64,000 bases of DNA from Leishmania infantum JPCM5 (GCF_000002875.2 NC_009400.2:217621-281620); one strand, 5' to 3'; shown: positions 46,867 through 57,854, counted from the stretch's first letter. Notes: generated by a model not told the origin, from the letters alone. Program-made: numbers and translations.

Positions 46867-49089
46867 TCACGCCAGTAGGGTGAGTAGTGGGTACTGGTCC
46901 GACACGGAGCAGCGCACGCGAGAGCTCACCCGAGCCTGTCGCGGTGACGAGAACGACCCCTCCCCAACTCGTGTTGCCTGGGACGCAGCGACAGCTGCTG
47001 CTGCACCCTCTCCCGGTTCGCCCTCGGCAGTCGCAGACGGCGTCAGCATGGCGGACTTCTGCGTGTTGTACTGAGCTGTGATGTACCGTGTATGCCATGC
47101 CTGCTCGGCCGCCGACAGCTCCACCTCCACTGTGGGTCGCAGTACCACTACTCGACAGTGGCGATACTGCCGGAGGAAAGGGTGAGCGGAGAGGTGTCCG
47201 CTTCGCGAGGCCGGGCCACGGCGCACCCAGCGGCGCAGCAGACAGCGCTGGAACCGCCCCGCGACCTCCGGCATGCCCACAGTGATGTCGCCCGACGTGC
47301 AAACGTCATCATGACCGTCCTCTGCCGCGCGACGGCACTCCGCCGCTGAAGAAGCCGCCACGCTGCCATCACGGTGTTCAGCGCCCTCAAAAAATCCGCC
47401 TCCGCATGCAGAAGAAGAGCGCAGTTGCCACGAACCCGTCGCACTGTCCCTAGAGGCGGTGAGCGGGATCGGTGTGCCGACCGGAGCGTCCGCGGCTACT
47501 GCAACAATGGTGGTGCTTGTCGTCTCCGTGGTTTTGCCGCTCGTCGTCCCTGCGGCAGCCGCACTCCTCAGAGCGCCATCGGTTGTTGGGGGCTGAGGTG
47601 GAGGCGGCGGCAGCGGCCTTCTGACCGTCGCCGCGGCCTCATCCATGCGCATGAGCCTCTGAATCGCCTCCGATGATGCTACGTTGCGAGAGGGCTGAAA
47701 GTAGAAGTAGTTCGTCGCGTGATCAACGCGGTGCTGCGCGCACGTGTTTGTTGTCCGCTCCTGTCCCGCCGGCGACCCTGCCCGCACCCACGTGTCCTCG
47801 AAGCCAGGGACGTGCTCGCGTGCGCCGGTGAAGAGGTTGCCGACCAGCACGTCGGGCCGCACATGGTGATACACCCAGTCAAGCGCCATGGCACGGTGTG
47901 CATCCAGCTGACCTGGGGCCCGTCCGTGTCGCTTGGCGGCAGACAGAGACGATGGCCGTTGCGTCTGCAGCGTAAAAGGACTACCCTCGGCGCTGACCGC
48001 AGCGTCGGCTAGCAGACCCTCTGTGTTCGTGCCGAGACTCTTGCCGCGGTAAGAGAGGTCCAGAGTAGTGAGAACGCAGCGGTGGCACGGCGAGTCAGCC
48101 TCGCTGCCGACTGGGTCTGCGCCGCCCTGCCTCGCTGCCGAGCTCGTTTGGTTGCTCGTCTCAGATGAGGCGATGTCCGAGGTGGAGGCATCGCCCTTCG
48201 AAGTGTGCGGGGGCAGCGTGGCAGAGGTGCGGCTGCGCAGCTCCACCGTGAGGCCGGCACCCATGCCAGGAAGCAGCTGAGCGTCCCAGACAGAGCCCTC
48301 CTTGATGAACAGCTGCACTTCGCCGCAGCGGCCGTTTCGAGCACGGCCGACAAGACGGTAGCGGCACGAGGGCGAAGAGGCGGGTGGGAGCGTCAGGGAG
48401 CTTGCGGCATGTGCAGGGGCGTCCGTGGTTGGTGGCTGCTGCTCATGGCAGTCTGCATTCAGTGGTGCCTCGGTGGTTACAGGTGCTACTGGTGCAGCTG
48501 ACGCTGATGAAGTCGGCGAAGCGCTGCTTGGTCGCTGATGTTGCAAATCGCGTGCGAGATCGGCGCAGTATATGCGAAAACGCCTTTCCGGTGCCGGCCT
48601 CGGTGGCTTCGCTACGATGCCCTCGTCAGGACCGTTGATGAGCGCCTCCGCGAGTTCTGGGGTGGAGTCTTGAAGAGCGACCACGTCGGACGCAGCGGCC
48701 CGGATCGTCTCGCACACGAGTGGAATGCGCTCCTCCATAGACAGGCGGCGCCTGCAACGGTGATGGGTATGGCCTGAGCCGTCCACCGCCCACGACAGGA
48801 GAGACAGTGGAGGCGGAGGTGGGACGCGTGGTGGCCGTGCCGTGGCCGGTGGTTGCGACGGCGACGACTTCGGCATGGACGTCGTCTCGTATGGCGGTGG
48901 TGGTGACGTCGCAGTAGATGAGGTCGCTGTTGATGCATAGCAACACGCAAGCACCACCGCGCTGAGGCCACCGCAAGGGCGCGCAGCACAGGTGCGCCTG
49001 AACAACGCAGCGAGGCCATGCGTCTCGCAAACGTCATGGCTGCGGGCGCGGTGCGTGGCTCGAGCACGATGGAGTCGCTGTCTGAGCAT
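46867..49089 (-). CDS. Endonuclease/exonuclease/phosphatase-fold protein with altered catalytic motifs
   Basis: 740 residues. The N-terminal 50 are rich in Arg, Ala and His with almost no acid (MLRQRLHRARATHRARSHDV), as in mitochondrial targeting signals. From about 95 the pattern follows the EEP (TDP2/APE1) fold: PLSLLSWAVDGSG, RIPLVCETIRAAASDVVALQ (about 121-140), CGEVQLFIKEGSVWD, CVLTTLDLSYRGKSLG, VRPDVLVGNLFTG, and a C-terminal SVSDQYPLLTLL. Family members normally show W-N-x-D/x-G, L-Q-E, T-H-L, G-D-x-N and S-D-H; here the five read WAVDG (Asn to Ala, 101), LQD (Glu to Asp, 141), TTLDL (no His), GNLF (no Asp and no Asn) and SDQ (His to Gln, 732). The fold is therefore inferred with moderate certainty and activity is doubtful. 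The start is the ATG at 49089; upstream sequence is repeat-like. Confidence 0.72.
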   Translation of the reverse strand: MLRQRLHRARATHRARSHDVCETHGLAALFRRTCAARPCGGLSAVVLACCYASTATSSTATSPPPPYETTSMPKSSPSQPPATARPPRVPPPPPLSLLSWAVDGSGHTHHRCRRRLSMEERIPLVCETIRAAASDVVALQDSTPELAEALINGPDEGIVAKPPRPAPERRFRIYCADLARDLQHQRPSSASPTSSASAAPVAPVTTEAPLNADCHEQQPPTTDAPAHAASSLTLPPASSPSCRYRLVGRARNGRCGEVQLFIKEGSVWDAQLLPGMGAGLTVELRSRTSATLPPHTSKGDASTSDIASSETSNQTSSAARQGGADPVGSEADSPCHRCVLTTLDLSYRGKSLGTNTEGLLADAAVSAEGSPFTLQTQRPSSLSAAKRHGRAPGQLDAHRAMALDWVYHHVRPDVLVGNLFTGAREHVPGFEDTWVRAGSPAGQERTTNTCAQHRVDHATNYFYFQPSRNVASSEAIQRLMRMDEAAATVRRPLPPPPPQPPTTDGALRSAAAAGTTSGKTTETTSTTIVAVAADAPVGTPIPLTASRDSATGSWQLRSSSACGGGFFEGAEHRDGSVAASSAAECRRAAEDGHDDVCTSGDITVGMPEVAGRFQRCLLRRWVRRGPASRSGHLSAHPFLRQYRHCRVVVLRPTVEVELSAAEQAWHTRYITAQYNTQKSAMLTPSATAEGEPGEGAAAAVAASQATRVGEGSFSSPRQARVSSRVRCSVSDQYPLLTLLA

Positions 49090-49848
49090 GCCACTGTCGT
49101 TGTTCCGGTGTGCGTATGTGTAGGCGTCCGTGTCTGTGTGTGTGCGCGCGCAACGACTGGGCATCAAAGGTGAAAAAGGAAAGGCAGGTTGCGACAGCGA
49201 GCGGAGACACGGATGCAACTCCCTTCACCGTGCAGCCAAGCACAGGGAGACACGGGCACGCGCGAAGAGGTGGCGGGTGGGCGCCAGAGAGGTGAAGCGG
49301 CACCGGCGGAGGCACTTGTCGACACAACGGAAGAAAGGAAAACGAATGAAGGGAAGGGCGAGGAGGTAACGGAGAGAGATGTTGTGTAAGGAGTGCTACC
49401 CATCTTGTGCGTCAGTGGTGTGTTAGCGTCCGCTCAGGTGCCCACACTGTCGCACTCCACCCACCCACCCACCCACACACACACACACACACCTCGGAAG
49501 AGACAGACGGCAATGCGCTGCTTCCCCACCTCCCCCTTCCCCTTGCTCTTGCTCACAGGAAGGGCGCCGCCGTGTATGCCACGCGCCTCTCGCATGAGAG
49601 GCACGTTCGTCGACCTACAGAACGCGAGGAAGCGGGGAGAGAGGGTGGGACATGCGCGGCACAGCAGCGGCCTCTGCAGGTTTTCTGCAGGGCATTCCCC
49701 CCTACACGCAACAGCCGTGAGAGGCACCCTACGGCGTCAACAAGAGAAGCAGGCATTGAGAAAGAGAGAGAGACACGCGCACAAAACGTGCCTCGTTGGG
49801 GAGCAGGCGCGCACACGTCACCTCTCGAAAGGTAGAGCGGGTGTTCTT
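49090..49848. other. Spacer between the HAD gene and the EEP-fold gene
   Basis: 759 bases of UTR-type sequence, with a CACCCACCCACCC-type run followed by CA repeats at about 49458-49493. No gene recognised. Confidence 0.65.
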
Positions 49849-51657
49849 CTAGGTGCTTGCGGTGCTGCGTTGCTGCCGCTGAAGGAGCTCCTCCTCCATT
49901 CGACGTCGCGCACGGGTCGCACAGGCGGCCACGCGATCGGCAGTGAACCAGTTAACCACACACGCCGCATCTGCAGCATCGTTCGATGACGACGCTGCGC
50001 TGCGCCGCCGCACCTGCAGCTGCTGCTGCTCGCTCGTGCAGCCCCCCAGCAGCTCTTCCAAAAAGAGTGCTGTGCCCTCCTCCTCGCCTCCCACGTGAAA
50101 CATGTTCTGCGCGCTGTCACTGAGGCAGCGCGGCTGCTGGTGCTGCTGCTGCTGCCGCACCACCCCGCCCCTAGTGCTGTCTGCCGAAGTCGAGCCGGCA
50201 ACAGCAGCGCGCTCGATGTCGGCCAGACGCGCCGCAGCGCCGTCTTTGGGTGAGAGGGAGATAAACTGCATAGGGGGAAAGGCTGTCAGAGGGGCGTCGA
50301 CCGATTCCGGCATATCGCCGAAGGCAAGCGCTTGAGAGAGCTCAAACATCAGCTGATGCTGCTCATGCTGTGCCAGCAACCATCGCACGCACGTGGCCTT
50401 GTCTACGCCATAGCGATGTAGGCACACGCTGTTTGGCTGGCTCTTCAGCTCTAGCCCAGCAGCCTCGAGGCGTTGGCGGGCCCCCGCGCCTGCCGCGGCG
50501 CACCGGGGGCAGCAGTGCCAGCTCCGAGAAGTTGCTGAGGGATTATCCGATGATGAAGAGCCCACCGCGGGAAAGACTTGGTCAAAGAACTGCATGGGAA
50601 TGCCCATCACAACCACCTGCGCGACGGCGGCGCCGTCAGCCACTGTGCCGTCTGCTCTTGGTACAGGCTGCGCGTCCACCAGCGCGTCGCCGGTTTCCTG
50701 GAGAAAGAAGCCGTGCTGCGCGAGGGCAGCGGGACTGAGCACGTTCGACGCCGCAAAGCAGACATGAGGCGTGCCCGCGTCAGAGCCGGATGTGTCATCG
50801 CCGCCATGAGGAGCCGTCACGTGCACCTCGGCCAAGAGTTGCTGTAGAAGGTCCGCAAAGACGCTGTGATACTTCGTGCTCAGGCAGGCAGCGAAGAAGT
50901 CCTTAGCGCGAGCCGCATCGTGGCCGCAGACGTGCGAGGCGTGCTCAAAGAAGCGGACGAGAGCTTGGCGGCCCTCATCTCTGGCAAGCATGCACGCCGC
51001 AGCGTCCATCGTCGCTAGCCTACTGACTGCGCTGTTCGCCGCGGCCTGCGAGCCTGCAGCATCTGGAGCGGCGCCTTGCTCGCGGTACTCTCTCCACTCC
51101 TCCAGTGCCACTCCGGCGGGCGGCACCATGGCCGCGGCCACAGCAGTCTCGCCGTTGCACAGCCCAGCGCCCTCATCAAAGGGCGAAGGGTGGGGCGCGG
51201 AGGGCACGCGCCAGTGGGGGTGCAGCCGGTCCATGTCAGACCACACAGCCTCCCATGGACGGCTTCGAAATAGCGCCGCTCCTGTGAAGCCGCATAGGTA
51301 CAGGGTACCAGGAGCATCCGAAGAGTCGATGGGCGGAGAGGGGCCGGGTGGAGCGCCGTTACCATCAGCCGCAGTCGCACCGGCAGCGGCGGCGGCGGCC
51401 CCCAACCGAAATAGCGCTGGCGCTAGATCCGGGTACAGCTGCGACCACACGCGTTTGCCAGCCGTGGACACGACGCAGAGGGTTCCACCACACTCTAGAA
51501 AGAGCCGAAGCCACGGCAGGCAGCTCTTGTAGCGAGCACCGTAGCCCAGTCCGGTCTGCATACAGTACGACAGGGTCAGGTACTTGCCATGTGCTCGGGT
51601 CGGCGTGGGGGTGAGGGTGCCGTCCATGTCGGCCACGATCCAGTGGCCACGGAACAT
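49849..51657 (-). CDS. HAD-superfamily phosphohydrolase
   Basis: 602 residues. The N-terminus carries the HAD nucleophile motif I, WIVADMDGTLTPTP (Asp10, Asp12). Motif II is in GGTLCVVSTAGKRVW (Ser64 or Thr65). A Lys likely to be motif III is in GVDKATCVRWLL (Lys420). Motif IV is ALAFGDMPESVDAPLT (Gly-Asp at 446-447, Asp454). The arrangement, with a large insertion between motifs II and III and DKATCVRWLL before the last motif, resembles the C2-cap (Cof, sugar-phosphatase) branch. The domain is longer than usual (about 270 residues) owing to Ala/Ser/Pro-rich inserts, and a CCPRC cluster at 382-386 may bind metal. Substrate unknown; a phosphorylated sugar or small metabolite is the family default. 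No targeting signal is visible. The start is the ATG directly before the motif I strand, leaving no room for a presequence. Confidence 0.85.
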   Translation of the reverse strand: MFRGHWIVADMDGTLTPTPTRAHGKYLTLSYCMQTGLGYGARYKSCLPWLRLFLECGGTLCVVSTAGKRVWSQLYPDLAPALFRLGAAAAAAGATAADGNGAPPGPSPPIDSSDAPGTLYLCGFTGAALFRSRPWEAVWSDMDRLHPHWRVPSAPHPSPFDEGAGLCNGETAVAAAMVPPAGVALEEWREYREQGAAPDAAGSQAAANSAVSRLATMDAAACMLARDEGRQALVRFFEHASHVCGHDAARAKDFFAACLSTKYHSVFADLLQQLLAEVHVTAPHGGDDTSGSDAGTPHVCFAASNVLSPAALAQHGFFLQETGDALVDAQPVPRADGTVADGAAVAQVVVMGIPMQFFDQVFPAVGSSSSDNPSATSRSWHCCPRCAAAGAGARQRLEAAGLELKSQPNSVCLHRYGVDKATCVRWLLAQHEQHQLMFELSQALAFGDMPESVDAPLTAFPPMQFISLSPKDGAAARLADIERAAVAGSTSADSTRGGVVRQQQQHQQPRCLSDSAQNMFHVGGEEEGTALFLEELLGGCTSEQQQLQVRRRSAASSSNDAADAACVVNWFTADRVAACATRARRRMEEELLQRQQRSTAST

Positions 51658-54498
51658 GATAGTCCTCTCGGCAGCGATGGTGAAGTGGCTAGGGAGCTGC
51701 TGACGCCGTCACTCGTGTGTGTGTGTGTGTGTGTGTGCGTGCGTGCGTGCGTTTGCCCTCTCTATCCACCCCTTTACCCGCTGCCCTACCTCCCTTCGCG
51801 CCACCGCTGCCAGGGAACAGGTGCGAGGGCCCCGTGACGCCGGAAATTTGACCAGGCAATCAAAGCCCCGTAAGACGAAGGAAAAAGTAAAGAAAGCGTG
51901 AAGAAGAGCGCTGGGCTCAACGATGGCGATGAGTCCTGCCAGGGTCGCGTACCCGTGTAGAAAGGTGGGGGGTGTAAGAGATGCTGTCCGTAGTGCGTGT
52001 CTCTCTCCGTGTCTACGTGCATGAAGTCACCGTACTGCAGCGGCAGGGCAGCTTACTGGTGTTGCGTCACCAACTCCTCCCCTCCCTCTTTGGTGCCCTT
52101 CCTCTGTGCACGCGTCGATGTAGATCTCTAGCAAGCGGTGCGCTGATGGCCAACGACGCAAACAAGGGCGAGGGCCCCGCAGGAAGACAGGCGACGTGAT
52201 CAAGAGAGTGAGCCACACGACGCGGGTGGGTGGCAATGGCGAAAAAAGAGAGCCGATTGATTGCAAGAGATGGGGAAGAGGAGACACGCGACACCCACAG
52301 CTGAAGGCGTACTTGGTAGTCGCAGCAGCGGTGATGCTCTGCACATGTTGCGCGTGCATCGCTGCACCGCTGCGGCCCACATGAGATACAGAAAGGAGCG
52401 AAGGGCAGAGGGATAGTCGCACGGACGTGGGCGTATCGCCCTTTTTCTGCGTGTGTCTCTCTCGATGTGCGCACCGTTGTTATCTTCTGTTGCCCTGTGC
52501 GCTCAGTGCGCGCTCGCCCCAGCGCCCAGACATCTCCACCTCTTTAAGGAGGGAGGAGGAGGGGAAGTGGACATTTTTCATGCGTGTTCCTCCGTTGCTG
52601 CACTCGGCACCCTCACCTTGTCCCCCTCGCGCCACCATCATCACTACCCCCTCCCTCCCTCCCTCCCTCCTCTCCTCCGAGCATGCATGCCGGTTTTCAT
52701 GCTCTCGCGCCTACCATTTCCCTTCCTCGTGTGACAGTGGTGATGTATCTGCCGGCCGGCCCATCGACCGAGCACGCGGGAGAGCGAGGAGAAAAGAAAG
52801 ATGAGTACTTTCAGCGTGCGTGCGGGCGGGCGGGCGCCTGAAGATGTATATATAGCGTGTGATCACCAGATGAAAAAAAAAGGGCTCACTGCCTTCCTCC
52901 CCCCTCCGTCCGCCGCACATGCGCAGATGGCGAAGGGACAGTGAAGCCAACGAGAACCAACTATGCATAATAGAGAATGTATGGGATGGGGGGAGGGGTT
53001 GAGGCGAGTGGTGTTTGTACCCGCGCACACACGCACACGCAGACGTGGCGGCGCTCAGCGGTATGCCCCCTCCCCCGCCTCAAGCCCTTTTCTTTTGCGC
53101 CGGCATGCCTGTCGTGCCCAGCAACGCTGCCCCCACCCCCACCCGCCCCCACTGTTCATATACTGAGCAACGGAAAAAAAGTCGAAAGAAAGCATCGGTC
53201 TGCCTCGGAGCAAGACGAGTAAGAAGCTGGAAGGAGGGCAGCAGACAACATCTACGTCCTGAGATGGTCATAGGGAGAGCAGGATCAGCGAGGTGCAGGC
53301 GGTGGTAGAGACGGCAAGGACACGGCAACGCACCTACGTCACACCGGATCCTTTCGATCGCTCGCACACGCACACGGCGAGGAATACGACGCCGTAGCGG
53401 CCACGACTATGCCCACGAAAACAACGGATACAATGTTCCCCTTTCTGCAGCGTGAGGCCATGCCCCACCCACCCCCTCTGCCGCACAGCACGCGCTCAAC
53501 GCCACACTGCCCCCGGCCCCTCCTGCCACGGGCCCCATCGCGGGATGCGAAGCAGCCTTGGGCACACGCGGCACAGCAGCGCGCCGACTCGGTCATCAGG
53601 GAGCACGGCCCTCGCGACTCAAGCTCTACCCACCAACAGCCGTCTCGCAGACTGCTCCGACGCCACGCAGCCCAGGACCTGACCGCCGACATCTGTAGCG
53701 ATACGTCGCTCTGACCTCGCCATGTCGCAGGTGCCTGAGCCTGTCACCGCCGGAGGTGGTTCGGCGTTTGGCAGGAATAGGGGTGGGGGCTGCTGCTGGG
53801 CCTCCTCCCACACACAGAGTTGAGGGGGCACTGGGCCCTGAGAAACCACGCGCTGAGAGAGGTGTGCCTCTCCTCCTCATCACCAGGGGAGAACATCGCG
53901 GTGAAAAACGAAAGCAAGAAGACAAGTCGCTTGCTCACAAACATTTTGAATGGTGCAATGCCTCTCCTCTCTCTCCCGCCCTCGGTGTAGGTGCGTGTGT
54001 TTGAGGATGCTCGCCAGCGTGGCATCACAGCCGCATGCACGCGTGCCTCCAGCCTGCACCGCTGTGCTCGATCTGCGCGGTACTGTGTGCGACTGCGGGC
54101 CGTATCGGCCATCCGATTGTGTGTCTCTCTCTCACCTATGCGTGTCCGCGTGCGTGTGCTGTAGAGCAGCATAGCAACTCGTCGACGCCCTACGCGAGGT
54201 GTAGACGCACGGTGTCGTGGCGGACTGTTGAGAGACGCGAGTACGTGCTGATGGTGCAGCGCCGTCTATCCCCTCTCCCCCTCATCACCACCTCCCTCCG
54301 CGAAGGGGGAGAGAAGCAGGAAAGGCTGCGTGGGCGCCGTGTTGTGCAACGTCCGACGGGGGAAGGTAGAGGGAGAAGGGGTAGCGCAAGAGCGGTTGCA
54401 AGTCACGTGAACCTGGCCGATCGCGAACTACACCCCTTCCCTCTCTCCAGCCGCACCCCGCCACCACTGGCACATACGAGCCCACGCGCTTGGTTCAT
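51658..54498. other. Spacer between transaldolase and the HAD gene
   Basis: 2.84 kb with few features: a GT run (about 51717-51750), a CTCC-repeat near 52648-52680 and CA/TG-rich stretches. Between about 53340 and 54170 the sequence is less repetitive than elsewhere and short minus-strand frames follow one another in different phases (see the hunt). I cannot call a gene. Confidence 0.5.
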
Positions 54499-55491
54499 TT
54501 ACAGCTTCTCACGGATGGCGTTCGTCAGCTTCACTGTGTCCTTGTGGAAGTTGCGGATGCCCTCGGAGAGCTTCTCGACGGCCATCGGATCTTCATTGTG
54601 CATGAAGAGGAAGTCCTCTCTCGACAGCTCTGGCAGTTTCTCCACCTCCGTCACCTTGTCGGGGTGGAGCTTGCGGACGACGTTGCCTTCACTGGCTGCC
54701 AGCTCCTCCAGTAGCGAGGGGGAGATGGTGAGCTTGTCGCAGCCGGCCAGCTCCAAGATCTCCTCAACGTTGCGGAAGGAGGCGCCCATAACGATGGTCT
54801 TGTAGCCGTGCTTCTTGTAGTAGTTGTAGATCTTAGTGACGGAGACAACACCGGGGTCGGCCGCGCCGACGAAGCAGTCCGCCTTGGCCGGCTCCGCCTT
54901 CCTGTACCAATCAAGGATGCGGCCGACGAAAGGCGAGATGAGGGAGACGTTCGCCTGTGCGCACGCGACCGCCTGAGCGAACGAGAAGAGCAGCGTCAGG
55001 TTGCAGCAGATGCCCTCCTTCTCCAGCGTACGAGCGGCCTGGATGCCCTCCCAGGTGGAGGCCAGCTTGATGTAGATACGGTTGCGGCTGATGCCAGCCT
55101 CCTCGTACATCCGAATAAGAAGGCGCGCCTTGTCGATCATCTTTTGCTCATTGAAGGACAGCTTCGCGTCCACCTCGGTGCTCACGCGGCCCGGCACGAC
55201 CTTCAATATCTGGATGCCGAAGCTGACCGTCAGCTTATCAAGCGCGAGGGCCACCAGGTTCTCGTCGTTGTCATCGCTTGTGTAGTGATCACTGTGCCTG
55301 CTGATGTTTGCCCTGGCGTAATCGATAGCCTCCGTCAAGAGGTTCGCGTATTCGGTCATCTGTGATCCGGCCAGCACAAGTGATGGGTTCGTCGTCGCAT
55401 CCTCCGGCCGGAACTTCTCCATGAGACTGAAGTTCGCCGTATCGGCGACGACAGTTGTCATCTCGCGGAGTTGCTCGAGTCGGTTCGGCAT
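54499..55491 (-). CDS. TAL: Transaldolase
   Basis: 330 residues, the usual length of class I (TalB-type) transaldolases. It shows the family signatures: [17 protein letters not shown], then [29 protein letters not shown], and the active site [18 protein letters not shown] with the Schiff-base Lys. This is followed by [50 protein letters not shown] and [12 protein letters not shown]. The enzyme moves a three-carbon dihydroxyacetone unit between sugar phosphates in the non-oxidative pentose phosphate pathway. The frame stays open 134 codons upstream, but that part contains THTHTH-type repeat translation; the ATG before PNRLEQL is the family's normal start and lies 90 bases downstream of a good splice acceptor. 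It ends EKL; SKL-like endings target glycosomes, but EKL is not a convincing signal. Confidence 0.97.
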   Translation of the reverse strand: MPNRLEQLREMTTVVADTANFSLMEKFRPEDATTNPSLVLAGSQMTEYANLLTEAIDYARANISRHSDHYTSDDNDENLVALALDKLTVSFGIQILKVVPGRVSTEVDAKLSFNEQKMIDKARLLIRMYEEAGISRNRIYIKLASTWEGIQAARTLEKEGICCNLTLLFSFAQAVACAQANVSLISPFVGRILDWYRKAEPAKADCFVGAADPGVVSVTKIYNYYKKHGYKTIVMGASFRNVEEILELAGCDKLTISPSLLEELAASEGNVVRKLHPDKVTEVEKLPELSREDFLFMHNEDPMAVEKLSEGIRNFHKDTVKLTNAIREKL

Positions 55492-55544
55492 GGTGACCCT
55501 TTTTGTGCCCCTGTTGCTGCGCAGATGCGTTTGCGTGCGTGTCG

Positions 55545-55546
<2 letters not shown>

Positions 55547-55575
<29 letters not shown>
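55547..55575. repeat. (GT)n microsatellite in the transaldolase 5' UTR
   Basis: Twenty-nine bases of perfect GT on the plus strand, i.e. CA in the mRNA sense, between the probable splice acceptor and the transaldolase ATG. Confidence 0.95.
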
Positions 55576-55577
<2 letters not shown>

Positions 55578-55580
55578 TCG

Positions 55581-55597
55581 CTGCGGAGGAGGGGGGA
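55581..55597 (-). promoter_or_regulatory. Probable trans-splice acceptor for transaldolase
   Basis: On the minus strand a short pyrimidine tract (about 55597-55586) leads into the first AG at 55582-55581. Use of this site puts the CA repeat at 55547-55575 in the 5' UTR of about 89 bases. Pattern-based. Confidence 0.45.
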
Positions 55598-57854
55598 CGA
55601 ATATATAGGAGTTTTATTGGGCGGCGTGTGGATGAATGGGAGTGTGGGGCTGTCACGGCCACGACGCAAAACACGAGAACAGCAGTGGTATGGCATGCAC
55701 GAAGGTGGTTTGGACGTGGCAGTGCGCAGGCGCGTGTGAGTGAGTGATGGAAAGGGCGAGGCGGCGTTGCGTGGAGAGGGGTAAGAGTCGGCGAACAGCA
55801 AGAGCCAAAAGGAAAACAAGATGAAAGGGACGAGGAGTGAGGAATAGCCACCGTCGTAGCAACAGACGAGCGAGAGACAGCCGTGGGCATCATATTAGGC
55901 TTTTGGGAGGTGTAGGGGAGGCTGAGTGTTTCAGTAGGGAGTGAAGAAGATTAGGAGCGGCCTGAGGGAGGCGCTCAGGCCAGTATATGGAGAGGGGGAG
56001 TGGAGGGACTGCAGGTGAGCGCAGTAGGTTGCCCTTTTCTTATCCTCCAGCCATCCGGTGCGTTAGCGAGTGGGTGAGCGCCCCTGCACCCTCCCGTCAC
56101 CTGCAGCGGGCCTTCTCTAGTCGATGTGCCTTGCCAGCCCTCCCCACCCCACCGTTGTCGCGCTTCGATGCCACTTCTGTGTCTGCCCGCATGCTCTCGT
56201 TGATATTCCTTTGGTTTTGTTCTGCGTAGGAAGACAGAGAGAGAGAGCGAGAGCGAGAGCGAGCGGGAAGAGCAAAGACCGCCTTGGTACCGTCTGACTC
56301 CTCCACTCCTGTGTGTGTGCGTGTGCGTGTGTGTCGCCTCCGACTGTCTCCTCTCTCTTGCTCGCCCTTTAAAGTTCTAGAAATGAATATAAACGAAAGG
56401 AGGCATGCGTGCGCCTGTGCCGGTGTGTCGGTGTGCGTGTTCGACCCCAGCATGAGAGCACGTGAAAGCAAAGCAAAAAGAAGAGGCGTCAACACGCTCA
56501 TGCGCGCACACACACGTGGTGACCAGTCTACTCCGCAAGAGCGATCGTGAGACGGACGCGCGCGCGCATGTCATCATCTCTCCCCTAACACCCAGTCATC
56601 CACGCCCATTCACACTCGCATTCCGTTGCGAGATGCACATCAAACAGCAGCAGCGGAGACAGAGCGAGGGGCACTACAAGTAGCCACATGAAGAGACGTA
56701 CGAAGTTGTTTGCGCAAAACCGAGAGAGGAAAAAGCGTGCGTGCGTGTGTGCGCGTGCGCATGCCTGCCTGCCCAGCACACAAGCAAAAAGAGAATAAGA
56801 AACGCCAAAGTGAGGATGAGGGGGGAGGAGGAGGAGGAGGAGGAGAGAACACAAGAAATGAGAAGGCAAGTGCATGCGCACACACCTGCGTGCACCAGAG
56901 CCTCACGCCCCCGCCCAGCAGATACAAGAGAAGCTTAGGAAGGGAAAGTGCAGAGAAGGTCGGGCGGCGGCGTCGGAGAGGTGAAGAGAAGAGGGGCGGC
57001 TGTGCCTGTGTGACTGTGTGCATCTCAGTTCCCTTGCCCGCATTACCTCTTTTGGATGTGCCTTGACGGTGCGCCCCCGGGCCTCCTTGTTTCTTCGGGG
57101 GGAAGAGGAGGAGGCTCCCTGTCCTCGTCGGAAAGTATTGCTGCAAACCGTAGGAAGCCTCGCTCTTGCCGTCTCTCGAACTCTCTCTTCTCTCCCCTAC
57201 TCCCCCTCTCTACAGGTGAGAGGGCTACACTGACACGGAATTAGGGGGAGGGGGAGGGGAGGCATGCATGGGCACTGGCAGGCAGGGAGCAGATAAGGAC
57301 AGAGAGAACGGGGGTGGATGGGGTGAGGAAGAAGAGGGGGAGAGGTGGCATTCTTGTGTCGAGAGGCTTCTCAGCGGAAAACGGTGAAGGGAGAGGGCAC
57401 AGAGCGAAGAAAGGGTAAGAGAGAGGGCGAGGGGGTGGCAGGATCGACACCGAGGCGAAAGCGTGCACACAGAAGAAAGGAAAGGAAAAAAGCGAGTGTC
57501 GTGTGTGGAGGGAGGGGGAGGGGAGGTGCGGGACCGGGGAGAAGGAAAAGAGAAAGCGCGCGCCTGCGGGGGTGAGACAGCGGCACTCGCGCTAGACGAA
57601 ATGCAAACAACGCGCCAAAACAAGCGCGGGCGACGCATCATACGCTCGCACCCTCCAAAACCGGCGTTGGGGGGCGTACGCGCGGGGGAGGGGGGCGGTC
57701 CCTTGTGCGCATTGCGGTTGCCGGTGTCGGCGCTCCTCGGCAGCGACGCCATCACTTGCGACACACAAACACGCAGGATGCCATCGACGTCAAGGCGGTC
57801 TCTTGATCACCGTGAGGGTAAGCACGGCGCAGCCGACGCCAAGGCGCCGACATC
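55598..57854. other. Spacer upstream of transaldolase
   Basis: About 2.26 kb of UTR-type sequence with TG/CA runs, GA-rich patches (near 56238-56270 and 57530-57560) and a GAGGAG repeat at 56820-56848. No gene recognised. Confidence 0.6.

Noticed and set aside
55492..55893. N-terminal extension of transaldolase
   Set aside because: Contains the CA-repeat translation (THTHTH) and lies upstream of the likely splice acceptor; the family start fits the internal ATG.
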